From: Bacteroidota bacterium
Lineage (GTDB): Bacteria; Bacteroidota; Bacteroidia; Cytophagales; Spirosomataceae
Direction of reading: 5' to 3'
NCBI GenBank assembly: GCA_020161355.1
Contig: JAIUOF010000001.1
Span: 62,001-126,000 of the forward strand
DNA: 64,000 nt
In this document: in pieces, positions 39,617 through 49,351 of the stretch
How the letters are laid out: each line of letters opens with the position of its first letter
Position numbering within the stretch: position 1 is the first letter of the stretch
Program-made: the position numbers and the translations under genes
The notes under the pieces: model-generated
Database searches by the model: none
What the model was told of the DNA's origin: nothing
What the model saw: the letters and a program-made list of their open reading frames with translations, nothing else

Positions 39617-39813
39617 GTTCTTTGACGTATTGTGATTTGAAGGGTGTTTTTTGCATTTACGGGTAATTTACAGCCTGTATGAGATAGGAGAAGTTAAAAT
39701 TGACTGGGAGTATTTTACTGGCAAAAAAGACTTTTTAATAATTTAATGAACAAGTGTCACCCACTTTTATGTCTTATAAGGTATTATGAGTCAGTTATTT
39801 GCGAAAAAATGCT
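39617..39813 (+). promoter_or_regulatory. probable CRISPR leader
   Basis: A 197-base A+T-rich gene-free stretch between cas6 and the first intact repeat. It holds the inverted repeat AAGTG-TCACC-CACTT near 39752 and ends in AATGCT directly before the repeat. The repeats nearest to it are intact while those at the other end decay, which supports this as the leader end. Confidence 0.55.
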
Positions 39814-39988
39814 GTCAAAATCACCCCTTCAGTAGATATTGAATTTGGACAACCATACGTCGCCTAATCTTGCTTCCCGTGCTGTCAAAATCACCCCTTC
39901 AGTAGATATTGAATTTGGACTACTTAGTTTTTAAAGCGTCTAAAATTTGTTGTCAAAATCACCCCTTCTGTAGTTATTGAATGCGGAC

Positions 39989-40033
39989 ACAATTGTGATC
40001 TAGCAATTGCTATTGGAGAATGCTGTAAATGGG
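39989..40033 (+). repeat. 45-nt recurrent interval, copy 1
   Basis: Carries CAATTG-Y-GATCTA-GCAATTG (7-bp inverted repeat; here one arm has T for C) and TTGGAGAATGCTGTAAATGG. The repeat before it ends GAATGCGGAC instead of GAATTTGGAC, and the repeat after it starts AAT instead of GTC. Confidence 0.9.
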
Positions 40034-40213
40034 AATAAAATCACCCCTTCAGTAGATATTGAATTTGGACTTTTTCTTCTAAGGAGTACTTGTTTCTTTT
40101 CATTTTTGTCAAAATCACCCCTTCAGTAGATATTGAATTTGGACTTCTAATTTCCAATGTTTTAACAAAAATACCTGTCAAAATCACCCCTTCAGTAGTT
40201 ATTGAATGCGGAC

Positions 40214-40258
40214 ACAATTGCGATCTAGCAATTGCTATTGGAGAATGCTGTAAATGGA
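40214..40258 (+). repeat. 45-nt recurrent interval, copy 2
   Basis: Same sequence with the perfect inverted repeat CAATTGCGATCTAGCAATTG and the same altered flanking repeat ends; the next repeat (40259) also has the 17-bp insertion. Confidence 0.9.
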
Positions 40259-40280
40259 AATAAAATCACCCCTTCAGTAG

Positions 40281-40337
40281 CCCGGAACGCCGGACCGATT
40301 GAATTTGGACTTCATCCTCCTTGTTTTCGAAGGTGAA
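40281..40337 (+). repeat. 17-bp hairpin insertion in a repeat plus 27-nt hairpin spacer, copy 1
   Basis: CCCGGAACGCCGGACCG (40281-40297) replaces two bases in the centre of the repeat; it forms CCGG-AACG-CCGG. The repeat end follows and then a 27-base interval (40311-40337) with TTCA...TGAA and CCTCC/GAAGG arms. Confidence 0.9.
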
Positions 40338-40790
40338 GTCAAAATCACCCCTTCAGTAGTTATTGAATTTGGACAATTTGTGTTCTCATGATATATAATG
40401 ATTTAGTCAAAATCACCCCTTCAGTAGATATTGAATTTGGACGGCCAAAAGTTGAAACTGATACCAAAAATGCTGTCAAAATCACCCCTTCAGTAGATAT
40501 TGAATTTGGACCCAATATCCAAAATAATGTCTTCATAAGATTGTCAAAATCACCCCTTCAGTAGATATTGAATTTGGACAATCCGTTTTATCGGTGATCT
40601 TTAAAAGAAATGTCAAAATCACCCCTTCAGTAGATATTGAATTTGGACGTTCTCATACCTCCATACGTTGTATATACCTCGTCAAAATCACCCCTTCAGT
40701 AGATATTTAATTTGGACAATTGTTCTACAGATTGCTACACTCAGAGCGATGCTGTCAAAATCACCCCTTCAGTAGATATTGAATGCGGAC

Positions 40791-40835
40791 ACAATTGCGA
40801 TCAAGCAATTGCTATTGGAGAATGCTGTAAATGGG
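40791..40835 (+). repeat. 45-nt recurrent interval, copy 3
   Basis: Same unit with one change in the loop (GATCAA) and the same altered flanking repeat ends; here it sits among AGATATT-type repeats. Confidence 0.9.
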
Positions 40836-41012
40836 AATAAAATCACCCCTTCAGTAGATATTGAATTTGGACTTAGAACCCAAAAGCAGGTTACCATACA
40901 CCCTGTCAAAATCACCCCTTCAGTAGATATTGAATTTGGACGATACTTTTCATAAAGATACGATTTTGAAAAAGAGTCAAAATCACCCCTTCAGTAGTTA
41001 TTGAATGCGGAC

Positions 41013-41057
41013 ACAATTGCGATCTAGCAATTGCTATTGGAGAATGCTTTAAATGGA
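41013..41057 (+). repeat. 45-nt recurrent interval, copy 4
   Basis: Same unit with G to T in GCTTTAAATGG; same altered flanking repeat ends, within AGTTATT-type repeats. Confidence 0.9.
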
Positions 41058-41566
41058 AATAAAATCACCCCTTCAGTAGTTATTGAATTTGGACGCTCAT
41101 TTTTTTTATGTTTAAGTGAAGCAAATAAAGTCAAAATCACCCCTTCAGTAGTTATTGAATTTGGACGGTTACAATCAAACTACCCATAGCCCCTGAAGTC
41201 AAAATCACCCCTTCAGTAGTTATTGAATTTGGACAGTTTCTTTTTTATAGATAACAGGATTGATGTGTCAAAATCACCCCTTCAGTAGTTATTGAATTTG
41301 GACATCGTTAAAATCATCACAATGAAATTGATTACGTCAAAATCACCCCTTCAGTAGTTATTGAATTTGGACACTCCAATTGCACCGCTGATATCGTTCC
41401 AAGCCATGTCAAAATCACCCCTTCAGTAGTTATTGAATTTGGACACTTTTTTCCTGAAATTATTTTGTTGTAATCGGTCAAAATCACCCCTTCAGTAGTT
41501 ATTGAATTTGGACAGCACGTATACAATAATATCATCCCAAAATAGTCAAAATCACCCCTTCAGTAG

Positions 41567-41623
41567 CCCGGAACGCCGGACCGATTGAATTTGGACTTTA
41601 TCCTCCTTGTTTTCGGAGGTGAA
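41567..41623 (+). repeat. 17-bp hairpin insertion plus 27-nt hairpin spacer, copy 2
   Basis: Same insertion at 41567-41583. The 27-base interval (41597-41623) reads TTTA...TGAA and CCTCC/GGAGG; relative to copy 1 one change makes a G-C pair and another a G-T pair. Confidence 0.9.
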
Positions 41624-42077
41624 GTCAAAATCACCCCTTCAGTAGTTATTGAATTTGGACTCTTTAGTCCCCCACCACTCACCAATCGAGTGATGTCAAA
41701 ATCACCCCTTCAGTAGTTATTGAATTTGGACGTTCCAGTTCCTGTTGATGTGCTACCAGCACCAGTCAAAATCACCCCTTCAGTAGTTATTGAATTTGGA
41801 CCCATCTCTTCAAAATCAACCAACTTAAGGCTAAGTCAAAATCACCCCTTCAGTAATCATTGAATTTGGACTCCATAAATTCAACCTTTTCCATATCCTA
41901 TTTTGTCAAAATCACCCCTTCAGTAATCATTGAATTTGGACCTTTTCGAAGGCTACAATGTATTCTTTTGTGTCAAAATCACCCCTTCAGTAGATATTGA
42001 ATTTGGACGTTTTCTGCTTCCATTTTTATTTTTGATTTTAGTCAAAATCACCCCTTCAGTAGTTATTGAATGCGGAC

Positions 42078-42122
42078 ACAATTGCGATCTAGCAATTGCT
42101 ATTGGAGAATGCTGTAAATGGA
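42078..42122 (+). repeat. 45-nt recurrent interval, copy 5
   Basis: Identical to copy 2, more than 1.8 kb away in the array, with the same altered flanking repeat ends. Confidence 0.9.
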
Positions 42123-42416
42123 AATAAAATCACCCCTTCAGTAGTTATTGAATTTGGACCGAACTTTCGGAAGTAAACGAGCTTTAGCAGTCAAAATCAC
42201 CCCTTCAGTAGTTATTGAATTTGGACGACTTTCATTGAATCTGCGATGGGTTTGCCGCATCAAAATCACCCCTTCAGTAGTTATTGAATTTGGACAAGTG
42301 AAAGAAATAATAAAAAATGCGGCGGTCAAAATCACCCCTTCAGTAGTTATTGAATTTGGACGGCTATGCACATACGCCATCACCTCACGCATTTGTCAAA
42401 ATCACCCCTTCAGTAG

Positions 42417-42473
42417 TCCGGAACGCCGGACCGATTGAATTTGGACTTCATTCTCCTTGTTTATCGGAATGAG
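42417..42473 (+). repeat. 17-bp hairpin insertion plus 27-nt hairpin spacer, copy 3
   Basis: Insertion TCCGGAACGCCGGACCG (42417-42433), giving a perfect 5-bp TCCGG/CCGGA stem. The interval (42447-42473) has TTCATTC/GAATGAG arms: different bases, pairing kept. Confidence 0.9.
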
Positions 42474-42510
42474 GTCAAAATCACCCCTTCAGTAGATATT
42501 GAATTTGGAC

Positions 42511-42544
42511 TGTCTTAGACAGTCTCTCAGACTGGCATTTTTTT
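42511..42544 (+). terminator. terminator-like last spacer
   Basis: CAGTCT-CTC-AGACTG hairpin followed by GCA and seven T, in the position of the last spacer before the decayed terminal repeat. It could end the pre-crRNA transcript. Confidence 0.5.
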
Positions 42545-42611
42545 GTCAAAATTATCATTTCAGTAGCCCTGAACATCGGACTGCAGGATTGCCGTTCCAT
42601 TGAATTTAGAC
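42545..42611 (+). repeat. decayed terminal repeat with 32-bp insertion
   Basis: Starts GTCAAAATTATCATTTCAGT and ends ATTGAATTTAGAC, with 32 bases (42567-42598) at the point where the three 17-bp insertions lie. The insertion begins CCCTGAACATCGGACTG, 13 of 17 positions shared with the 17-mer, and continues to GCCGTTCC. Confidence 0.85.
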
Positions 42612-42649
42612 AAATTAGTGGTCTTCGCCATGCTCTGTCTGTCAGTGGT

Positions 42650-42686
42650 GTTGAAATTGCATTTTTGTAGTTGTTGAATAGCAATT
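42650..42686 (+). repeat. fossil CRISPR repeat
   Basis: GTTGAAATTGCATTTTTGTA followed by GTTGTTGAAT matches the repeat at about two thirds of positions (GTAGTTGTTGAAT against GTAGTTATTGAAT at 12 of 13), and it lies 38 bases after the terminal repeat, one spacer length. Confidence 0.55.
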
Positions 42687-42858
42687 AGTTTATTTTCAAA
42701 TAAATAAGTGTACCGAAAAATAAAAATGGTTAGGTAGGTTTTCATGTAAATCTTATTTTTCGAAATAAATATGTAAATCTATTGTATGTTACCTGAAAAA
42801 ATGAGATGGTCAGGTCAATACAATATTACTTCAAAATTTTACCTAAATATTTCAAGCT

Positions 42859-43860
42859 ATGATTGATTCCTTTGTATTGGATTTTATTCTTGCCTTGGTT
42901 TTCGTTTATTTTTTGCTTTCGGTATTTGTCAGCGGCGTGCAGGAAATTACTGTTTTAGAAAGAAACTCAAGGGCAGCATTTCTCAGGAAAGCTATAAAAA
43001 GGGTTTTGGATGACCCTCTTAACAAAAATTTTGGAGATTTACTATACCATCAGCCAAGTATTGATGGCCTTAGTATGCCCGATAGCCGAATGCCGTCTTA
43101 CATCGAAGCCGGAAACTTTGCCAAATCGGTTTTTAGTCTCATAAGCCTGGAGGGAACCTTTGACCATTTTGATCAGGATAAAAAAACCGGAAAGATTAGC
43201 CATATAATTTTGAATAAAGAGGAGGCCGATAGCTTGAAATTTGTCAATGGCATGGAATCATTAAATGAAAGCAATCTAAAATCTTTGCTCCGCAGTTTTG
43301 CTTCCAGCTCAAAAACATTTCAGAGTGAAACAGAGAAATATAATGCCATAATTAAGAACCTGGAAGATTGGTATCTGGGGTATATGGATCGGGTGACCGG
43401 TTGGTACAAAAAAGAAGTCAAAAAAAGCCTGTTTTTTAAATCGTTTTTGATTGCACTGATATTGAATATCAATTTTTTTGCAATTCTTAAGACGCTATAT
43501 GTCAATACGGCACTTCGGAGTACATTGGTGGCCGGAGCAGTGATTGCATCTGAGAAGGGGGGAAATGTATCGGCTAAAGAAACCCTGGATAGTCTATACA
43601 ATCAAGGCTTACCGATAGGCTGGGATACTTCATTTATGACCGATACAGGAGACATTAAAATCTCTGTAGAAAAGCTGTTTTTGATTATAAAAACCGGCTT
43701 TGGTAGTGTCGGAAAAAGCCTTTATTTCTTGTTGGGAGTCTTGATTTCGGCCTATATTATGAGTTTTGGTGCCCCTTTTTGGTTTGATGTTTTGAACAAA
43801 ATAGTGAATATGCGAAAGGCCGGACTGAATACTAATCTATTAAAAAATACACCATCATGA
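42859..43860 (+). CDS. membrane protein of the three-gene operon, unrecognised
   Basis: The 333-residue protein has an N-terminal TM (residues 5-27, FILALVFVYFLLSVFVSGVQ), a soluble stretch of about 170 residues, TM2 near 197-215, and TM3 near 285-305 (SLYFLLGVLISAYIMSFGAP), followed by FWFDVLNKIVNMRKAG. That last segment recalls a widespread uncharacterised membrane-protein group, but I cannot name it. The stop codon overlaps the start of the amidohydrolase (ATGA). About 250 bases separate it from the CRISPR array, with no terminator of its own, so read-through from the array is possible. Confidence 0.75.
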   Translation: MIDSFVLDFILALVFVYFLLSVFVSGVQEITVLERNSRAAFLRKAIKRVLDDPLNKNFGDLLYHQPSIDGLSMPDSRMPSYIEAGNFAKSVFSLISLEGTFDHFDQDKKTGKISHIILNKEEADSLKFVNGMESLNESNLKSLLRSFASSSKTFQSETEKYNAIIKNLEDWYLGYMDRVTGWYKKEVKKSLFFKSFLIALILNINFFAILKTLYVNTALRSTLVAGAVIASEKGGNVSAKETLDSLYNQGLPIGWDTSFMTDTGDIKISVEKLFLIIKTGFGSVGKSLYFLLGVLISAYIMSFGAPFWFDVLNKIVNMRKAGLNTNLLKNTPS

Positions 43861-45059
43861 GCGAGAGAATAGTCAATTGTCACAGTCACGTTTTCAATTT
43901 CGAAATCGTGCCTGATTCATTTATAAGCAATTATCTTTCAAGATTTTTTGCTCCAATCGTTGCCCAATTGTTGAGAGTGAGAGTGCTGAGCGGCCCGGTC
44001 TTGTATTTATTAAAAAAGCTCACTGGTGGTAATTTTCGAAAACTGATTGATTTTGCCATGATTGGTAATAAGAAAACTACGGAAGATGTTTTCACGGAAC
44101 TTCGTTCAGGTTACAAATCTGTCTACCCTGATGCCCGTTTTGTAATTCTAACCATGAATTTTGATCATATGGATGCAAAAGGTTATAAAGGCTTATTTAA
44201 TACACAATTAAATCATGTAAAGGATCTTAAAAGAAAATATCCTAACGAACTGCTCCCTTTTCTGGGCATTGACCCGAGAATGGAGCTTCACGGTCAGGAC
44301 ATCAATGAGTTTCTACTCCAGTATTTTAATCCTGCCCGGTTCAGTGGTTTCGTGGGATTGAAGTTGTACCCATCTTTGGGTTTCTATCCATTTCATCCTC
44401 GCTTGGAGCCTGTTTATCGGTTTGCGATCGATCATCAGCTGCCTATCATGACACACTGCACGCCTGATGGAGCCTATTGGTCTGACAAAACACTGCCTCA
44501 GCATCTTCAATTTCCTCTGAGTTTTAATCCTGTGGAGGATGCGACCCCTATTGAGCCGGTCATCAGGTCAAAATGTGTAAGCTTAAAAAATGAAATACGG
44601 AGGAATTACCATCTTAAACCCAAAGATTTTTGTGACTATTTTCTTCATCCATTAAATTATTGGGACGTGTTGTTAAAATATCCTCAACTTAAGCTCTGTC
44701 TCGCTCACACTGGCGGTGAAGAAACTATTAAAGGAAAAGAAGAAAGGTTCATTGCAAAAGAATGGTATAAAGATATTAAGGAATTGCTTGTTAATTGTGA
44801 TTTTCCGAATCTCTATGCTGATGTTTCGTTTGTACTTCACGACGATGATGTAATTACGCAATTAATCAAAGATCTGAATAGTGGCAGCCTCCCAATCGAA
44901 AAAATGTTATTTGGCACCGACTTCTTTATGACCGCAAGAATCAAAAATGAGAAAGAGTTGGTGGAAAATTTTAGAAGTAAAATCGGACAAGTTTTCTGGA
45001 ATAAAATGGCTGTGGAGAACCCAAAGAAATATTTAACTTCTGATTTTTATTTAGCATGA
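43857..45059 (+). CDS. amidohydrolase-superfamily metal-dependent hydrolase
   Basis: The 400-residue protein has the TIM-barrel amidohydrolase pattern: NCHSHVF near residue 7 (metal-binding His-x-His), KLYPSLGFYPFHPRLEPVYRF near 170, PIMTHCTPDG near 200 (His), LCLAHTGGEE near 282 (His) and FGTDFFMT near 360 (Asp). This is the TatD/PHP-like or ACMSD-like (Amidohydro_2) class; substrate unknown. It overlaps the genes on both sides by 4 bases, so all three are cotranslated. Confidence 0.8.
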   Translation: MSERIVNCHSHVFNFEIVPDSFISNYLSRFFAPIVAQLLRVRVLSGPVLYLLKKLTGGNFRKLIDFAMIGNKKTTEDVFTELRSGYKSVYPDARFVILTMNFDHMDAKGYKGLFNTQLNHVKDLKRKYPNELLPFLGIDPRMELHGQDINEFLLQYFNPARFSGFVGLKLYPSLGFYPFHPRLEPVYRFAIDHQLPIMTHCTPDGAYWSDKTLPQHLQFPLSFNPVEDATPIEPVIRSKCVSLKNEIRRNYHLKPKDFCDYFLHPLNYWDVLLKYPQLKLCLAHTGGEETIKGKEERFIAKEWYKDIKELLVNCDFPNLYADVSFVLHDDDVITQLIKDLNSGSLPIEKMLFGTDFFMTARIKNEKELVENFRSKIGQVFWNKMAVENPKKYLTSDFYLA

Positions 45060-46303
45060 GCAAAACTGCAGTTGTAATAATTCATGGAATGGGTGCCCAG
45101 CGACCTCAGGAAACGCTGAAGGACTTCGTGAAAAATATTGCAGAGGAAGAGGATACTATTTTCAGTAATCCTGATCGTATAGCTGAAAATTTTGAGACGA
45201 GAAGGCTGACAATTGACAAAAGGCACACTGATTTTTTTGAGTATTATTGGGCTAATCTCGTGAAATTGCCCAAAACCATCGAAATCGTTAAATGGGTTGT
45301 GGGTATCTTTTTTAAGAAACCTTCAAAACGGATTAAGGTGTTGAGAATAAAAATTTTCTTTTTGCTGGGAGCAATTGCAACGGCAATATATGCCTGCTGG
45401 TATTGTTTTCATACACATGAACCAATTTCTGCCGCAATTTTGACCGCACTGTCTTTAATAGGGTTATTTATTGTCGTAAGATCGGTATTGAATCTGTTTT
45501 TTATTTCAATAGCTGATTCCATCGGAGATGTAGTCAAATATCTTACTCCGAGTCCCCAAAACATAAGTGCGAGGTTTGAAATCAGGAAAAAAGGAATTGA
45601 TTTTCTAAGAAAACTACATGAAGCAGAAAGGTCTCCGGGCAAACCAAAATATAATAGAATTGTTGTGGTAGCTCATAGTCTGGGTTCGGTGGTTGCTTAT
45701 GACATTATACATAACCTCTGGATTGATTATATGTACAAATATCAACCCAAATCGCAAATAGTTGATCATGGATATATTGAAAATATGAAGCAAATTATCA
45801 GTGAAGAAAAATTCTCTCCTAATGATTTTGTGTCTCACCAAAGGGAAGTTTTAAAAGGGATTAACGCACTTAGCAATCCATGGAAAATAACTGATTTTGT
45901 TACCATTGGCTCACCTCTGGGTCATGGAGGCTATTTGTTGGCTAGAAATCGAAAAGAATTTAATAGTAAAGTTGATTTTCGGGAGTTGCCTTGCTGTCCT
46001 CCCATACTGGAAAAAGGTGAATTTACATTTAATGAAGATTTTGAAGTTTTAAATTCCAAACAATTGGCCTCTATAAAAGTAATTAATCATTCGTCTCATT
46101 TTTCTTTTTTGAGATGGCATAATATTTTTTTTGAAAATGATTTTGTTGGAGGGGAAAACAAAGTATTTGGTAAAGGTATTAGAAACCATGCATTTAAACC
46201 TGTTGGGGGCTGGTGGACAAGAAATGGTTGGTTTGCTTCCCATACCTTGTACTGGGAAAGAAATCAGAAGTCAAGAGAGATAATTAAGGATATTATTTTT
46301 TAG
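45056..46303 (+). CDS. membrane-anchored alpha/beta-hydrolase-like protein
   Basis: The 415-residue protein begins KTAVVIIHGMGAQRPQETL (oxyanion-type HGMG), has two TM segments near residues 102-121 and 125-147 (IFFLLGAIATAIYACWY; AAILTALSLIGLFIVV), then the nucleophile elbow VVVAHSLGSVVAYDI with Ser near 205, VTIGSPLGHGG near 282, and a possible catalytic His in GWFASHTLYW near the C terminus. It looks like a lipase or esterase acting at the membrane. Third gene of the operon; substrate unknown. Confidence 0.8.
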   Translation: MSKTAVVIIHGMGAQRPQETLKDFVKNIAEEEDTIFSNPDRIAENFETRRLTIDKRHTDFFEYYWANLVKLPKTIEIVKWVVGIFFKKPSKRIKVLRIKIFFLLGAIATAIYACWYCFHTHEPISAAILTALSLIGLFIVVRSVLNLFFISIADSIGDVVKYLTPSPQNISARFEIRKKGIDFLRKLHEAERSPGKPKYNRIVVVAHSLGSVVAYDIIHNLWIDYMYKYQPKSQIVDHGYIENMKQIISEEKFSPNDFVSHQREVLKGINALSNPWKITDFVTIGSPLGHGGYLLARNRKEFNSKVDFRELPCCPPILEKGEFTFNEDFEVLNSKQLASIKVINHSSHFSFLRWHNIFFENDFVGGENKVFGKGIRNHAFKPVGGWWTRNGWFASHTLYWERNQKSREIIKDIIF

Positions 46304-46405
46304 GTTTTTATCCCCAAAAAGTAGAATGATTATTGAATTTAGAATTGATTAATTAACCAAAAGCACTCCAGTTGAATTTGAAGACAAACCTTGATTTCAT
46401 TTTCA

Positions 46406-46441
46406 TAAAAAAAAGAGAGACCCAAATTGAGCCTCTCTCTC
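46406..46441 (-). terminator. groL terminator
   Basis: On the minus strand AGAGAGA...TCTCTCT (46440-46414) with the inner loop GGCTCAATTTGGGT, followed by eight T. Confidence 0.85.
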
Positions 46442-46464
46442 CTTAAATGGTATTTAATGCGATA

Positions 46465-48141
<1,677 letters not shown>

Positions 48142-48417
48142 TTAAACGATAGCGTAAATGTCTGATTCTCTCATGATCAGATACTCTTTTCCATCTACAG
48201 TGATTTCGGTACCTGAATACTTACCATAAAGTACTGAATCGCCAACTTTTACAGTGATTGGTTCGTCTTTTTTTCCGGGTCCCACAGCCACCACCGTACC
48301 TTTTTGAGGCTTTTCTTTAGCGGTATCAGGAATGATAATACCGAATGCAGTTTTTTCTTCGGCTGGAGCGGCCTCCACTACTACTCTGTCTGCTAAAGGT
48401 TTTACGTTTACTGACAT
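48142..48417 (-). CDS. groS: co-chaperonin GroES
   Basis: The 91-residue lid of the GroEL chamber: [11 protein letters not shown] at the N terminus, a mobile loop [19 protein letters not shown], and [19 protein letters not shown]. It is the first gene of groES-groEL. The 163 bases upstream show no CIRCE operator (TTAGCACTC/GAGTGCTAA); instead a nested inverted repeat is present at 48505-48542. Confidence 0.97.
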   Translation of the reverse strand: MSVNVKPLADRVVVEAAPAEEKTAFGIIIPDTAKEKPQKGTVVAVGPGKKDEPITVKVGDSVLYGKYSGTEITVDGKEYLIMRESDIYAIV

Positions 48418-48504
48418 AATACTATTAATAATTTAAAGATTGATTAAAATTAACTTCTGTCCTTTTCACAATTTCTAAGCCAAGCATATAAATCTGCCGA
48501 TTTA

Positions 48505-48542
48505 CTGACATAATTTCAGGTTTTTCGAAAAACGCTTGTCAG
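48505..48542. promoter_or_regulatory. nested inverted repeat upstream of groES
   Basis: CTGACA (48505-48510) and TGTCAG (48537-48542) frame the perfect palindrome GTTTTTCGAAAAAC (48520-48533). It lies about 90 bases before the groES ATG and 40 bases after the LolA-like gene's stop. It could be an operator or the end of the upstream operon's RNA; no T run follows. Confidence 0.4.
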
Positions 48543-48580
48543 TTTGCCCGGGTATCTGGCAGATTTTGTCAGGAAATTTT

Positions 48581-49321
48581 TTACTTTTTCAATGAGGCCT
48601 TCGAAAAAATATAATCAGGAATGGTAGTGTCAAAACTTATTTTAAGCATAATGAAGTCAGTGCCTTTGCCGTTTTTCAGCATGTCTTTATAATTTATTTT
48701 CTTTGGATACCAACGTCCATTTACCTTTTCGATGTCAGAAAATGAACATCTTTTTAACAGTTGACCGCTTTTGGCAAAGAAATCCTGACGTAGCGGAACA
48801 AATTTCTCAGTGTCGATCCAGATTTGAGACCTCAGATAGGCCACATCTTCCACTTTGGCGTTTAATTCGAGCAGCCAGGAGTTTCTGTCTTCAATTTTTT
48901 CCTGTCTTAAAATTTTTGCATCATAGATTTCATAAAGTTTACGGGTTTCCATCATATCTTCGTAGGAGAGGTCGGAGCCCATCACCGATTGCCGCAAAAG
49001 ATGACCTGAAAGCTGGATGGTGCGGTCAGTGGAGGGGGAGTAAATCCAGAGCATGTTTTTCAATTTCAGCATTTTTGTGCCTTTTTCACGCTCAGGCGAA
49101 AGGTATTCAGTAAATGATTTTTCGATGCCTTCCGAATATGATTTGGAGGAAATCTCGCGGTCGTTTCTTTGACCATGAATCACCATTTTGGCCTCAATGA
49201 TTCTATTTTTGGAAACCATATTGGCATCTACTTTTTTCAAAATATTATCTGCGGAAAGATTTTGTGCAAACGAAAGATTTGTCAAAATTAAAATAGCTAT
49301 CAGCACTTTAAACTTTTTCAT
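48581..49321 (-). CDS. LolA-like outer-membrane lipoprotein-sorting protein
   Basis: The 246-residue exported protein has a signal peptide (KVLIAILILTNLSFAQ) and the family segments KNRIIEAKMVIHGQRNDRE, LWIYSPSTDRTIQLSG and MGSDLSYEDMME. Members of this group sit next to FtsX/ABC or MMPL exporters and carry lipid-like cargo through the periplasm. It is the last gene of the TetR-porin-ABC-FtsX-FtsX operon, 30 bases after the permease, which supports a role as the periplasmic partner. Confidence 0.88.
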   Translation of the reverse strand: MKKFKVLIAILILTNLSFAQNLSADNILKKVDANMVSKNRIIEAKMVIHGQRNDREISSKSYSEGIEKSFTEYLSPEREKGTKMLKLKNMLWIYSPSTDRTIQLSGHLLRQSVMGSDLSYEDMMETRKLYEIYDAKILRQEKIEDRNSWLLELNAKVEDVAYLRSQIWIDTEKFVPLRQDFFAKSGQLLKRCSFSDIEKVNGRWYPKKINYKDMLKNGKGTDFIMLKISFDTTIPDYIFSKASLKK

Positions 49322-49351
49322 TTTTTTTGTAAAATATTAAATATGAATAAT

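Larger units (their letters stand above)
39814..42611 (+). CRISPR. CRISPR array, 39 repeats (37 bp) and 38 intervals
   Basis: Repeat starts GTCAAAATCACCCCTTCAGT (first 20 bases) and ends ATTGAATTTGGAC; the ends GTCAAAAT/ATTTGGAC can pair. Ordinary spacers are 29-37 bases and unique. Two repeat forms exist, with AGATATT or AGTTATT in the centre, and two copies (41835, 41905) have AATCATT. Eight intervals are not ordinary: five are one 45-base sequence and three are one 27-base sequence. Three repeats (40259, 41545, 42395) are 52 bp because of a 17-bp insertion, and the last (42545-42611) is 67 bp and decayed. Direction is judged from decay at the right end. No cas1/cas2 in the window. Confidence 0.97.

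Noticed and set aside
42078..42128. The 45-nt array unit reads in one frame as ECGHNCDLAIAIG-ECCKWK plus stop, like a protein C terminus
   Set aside because: Changes between copies alter residues (L to Q, C to F, K to E), and no start or upstream coding part exists; chance reading is more likely.
41332..42438. Several 65-96 codon reading frames inside the CRISPR array on both strands
   Set aside because: They are made of repeat translations (KITPSVVIEFG and its reverse) and spacers.
48418..48580. CIRCE operator before groES
   Set aside because: Neither half site TTAGCACTC nor GAGTGCTAA is present.
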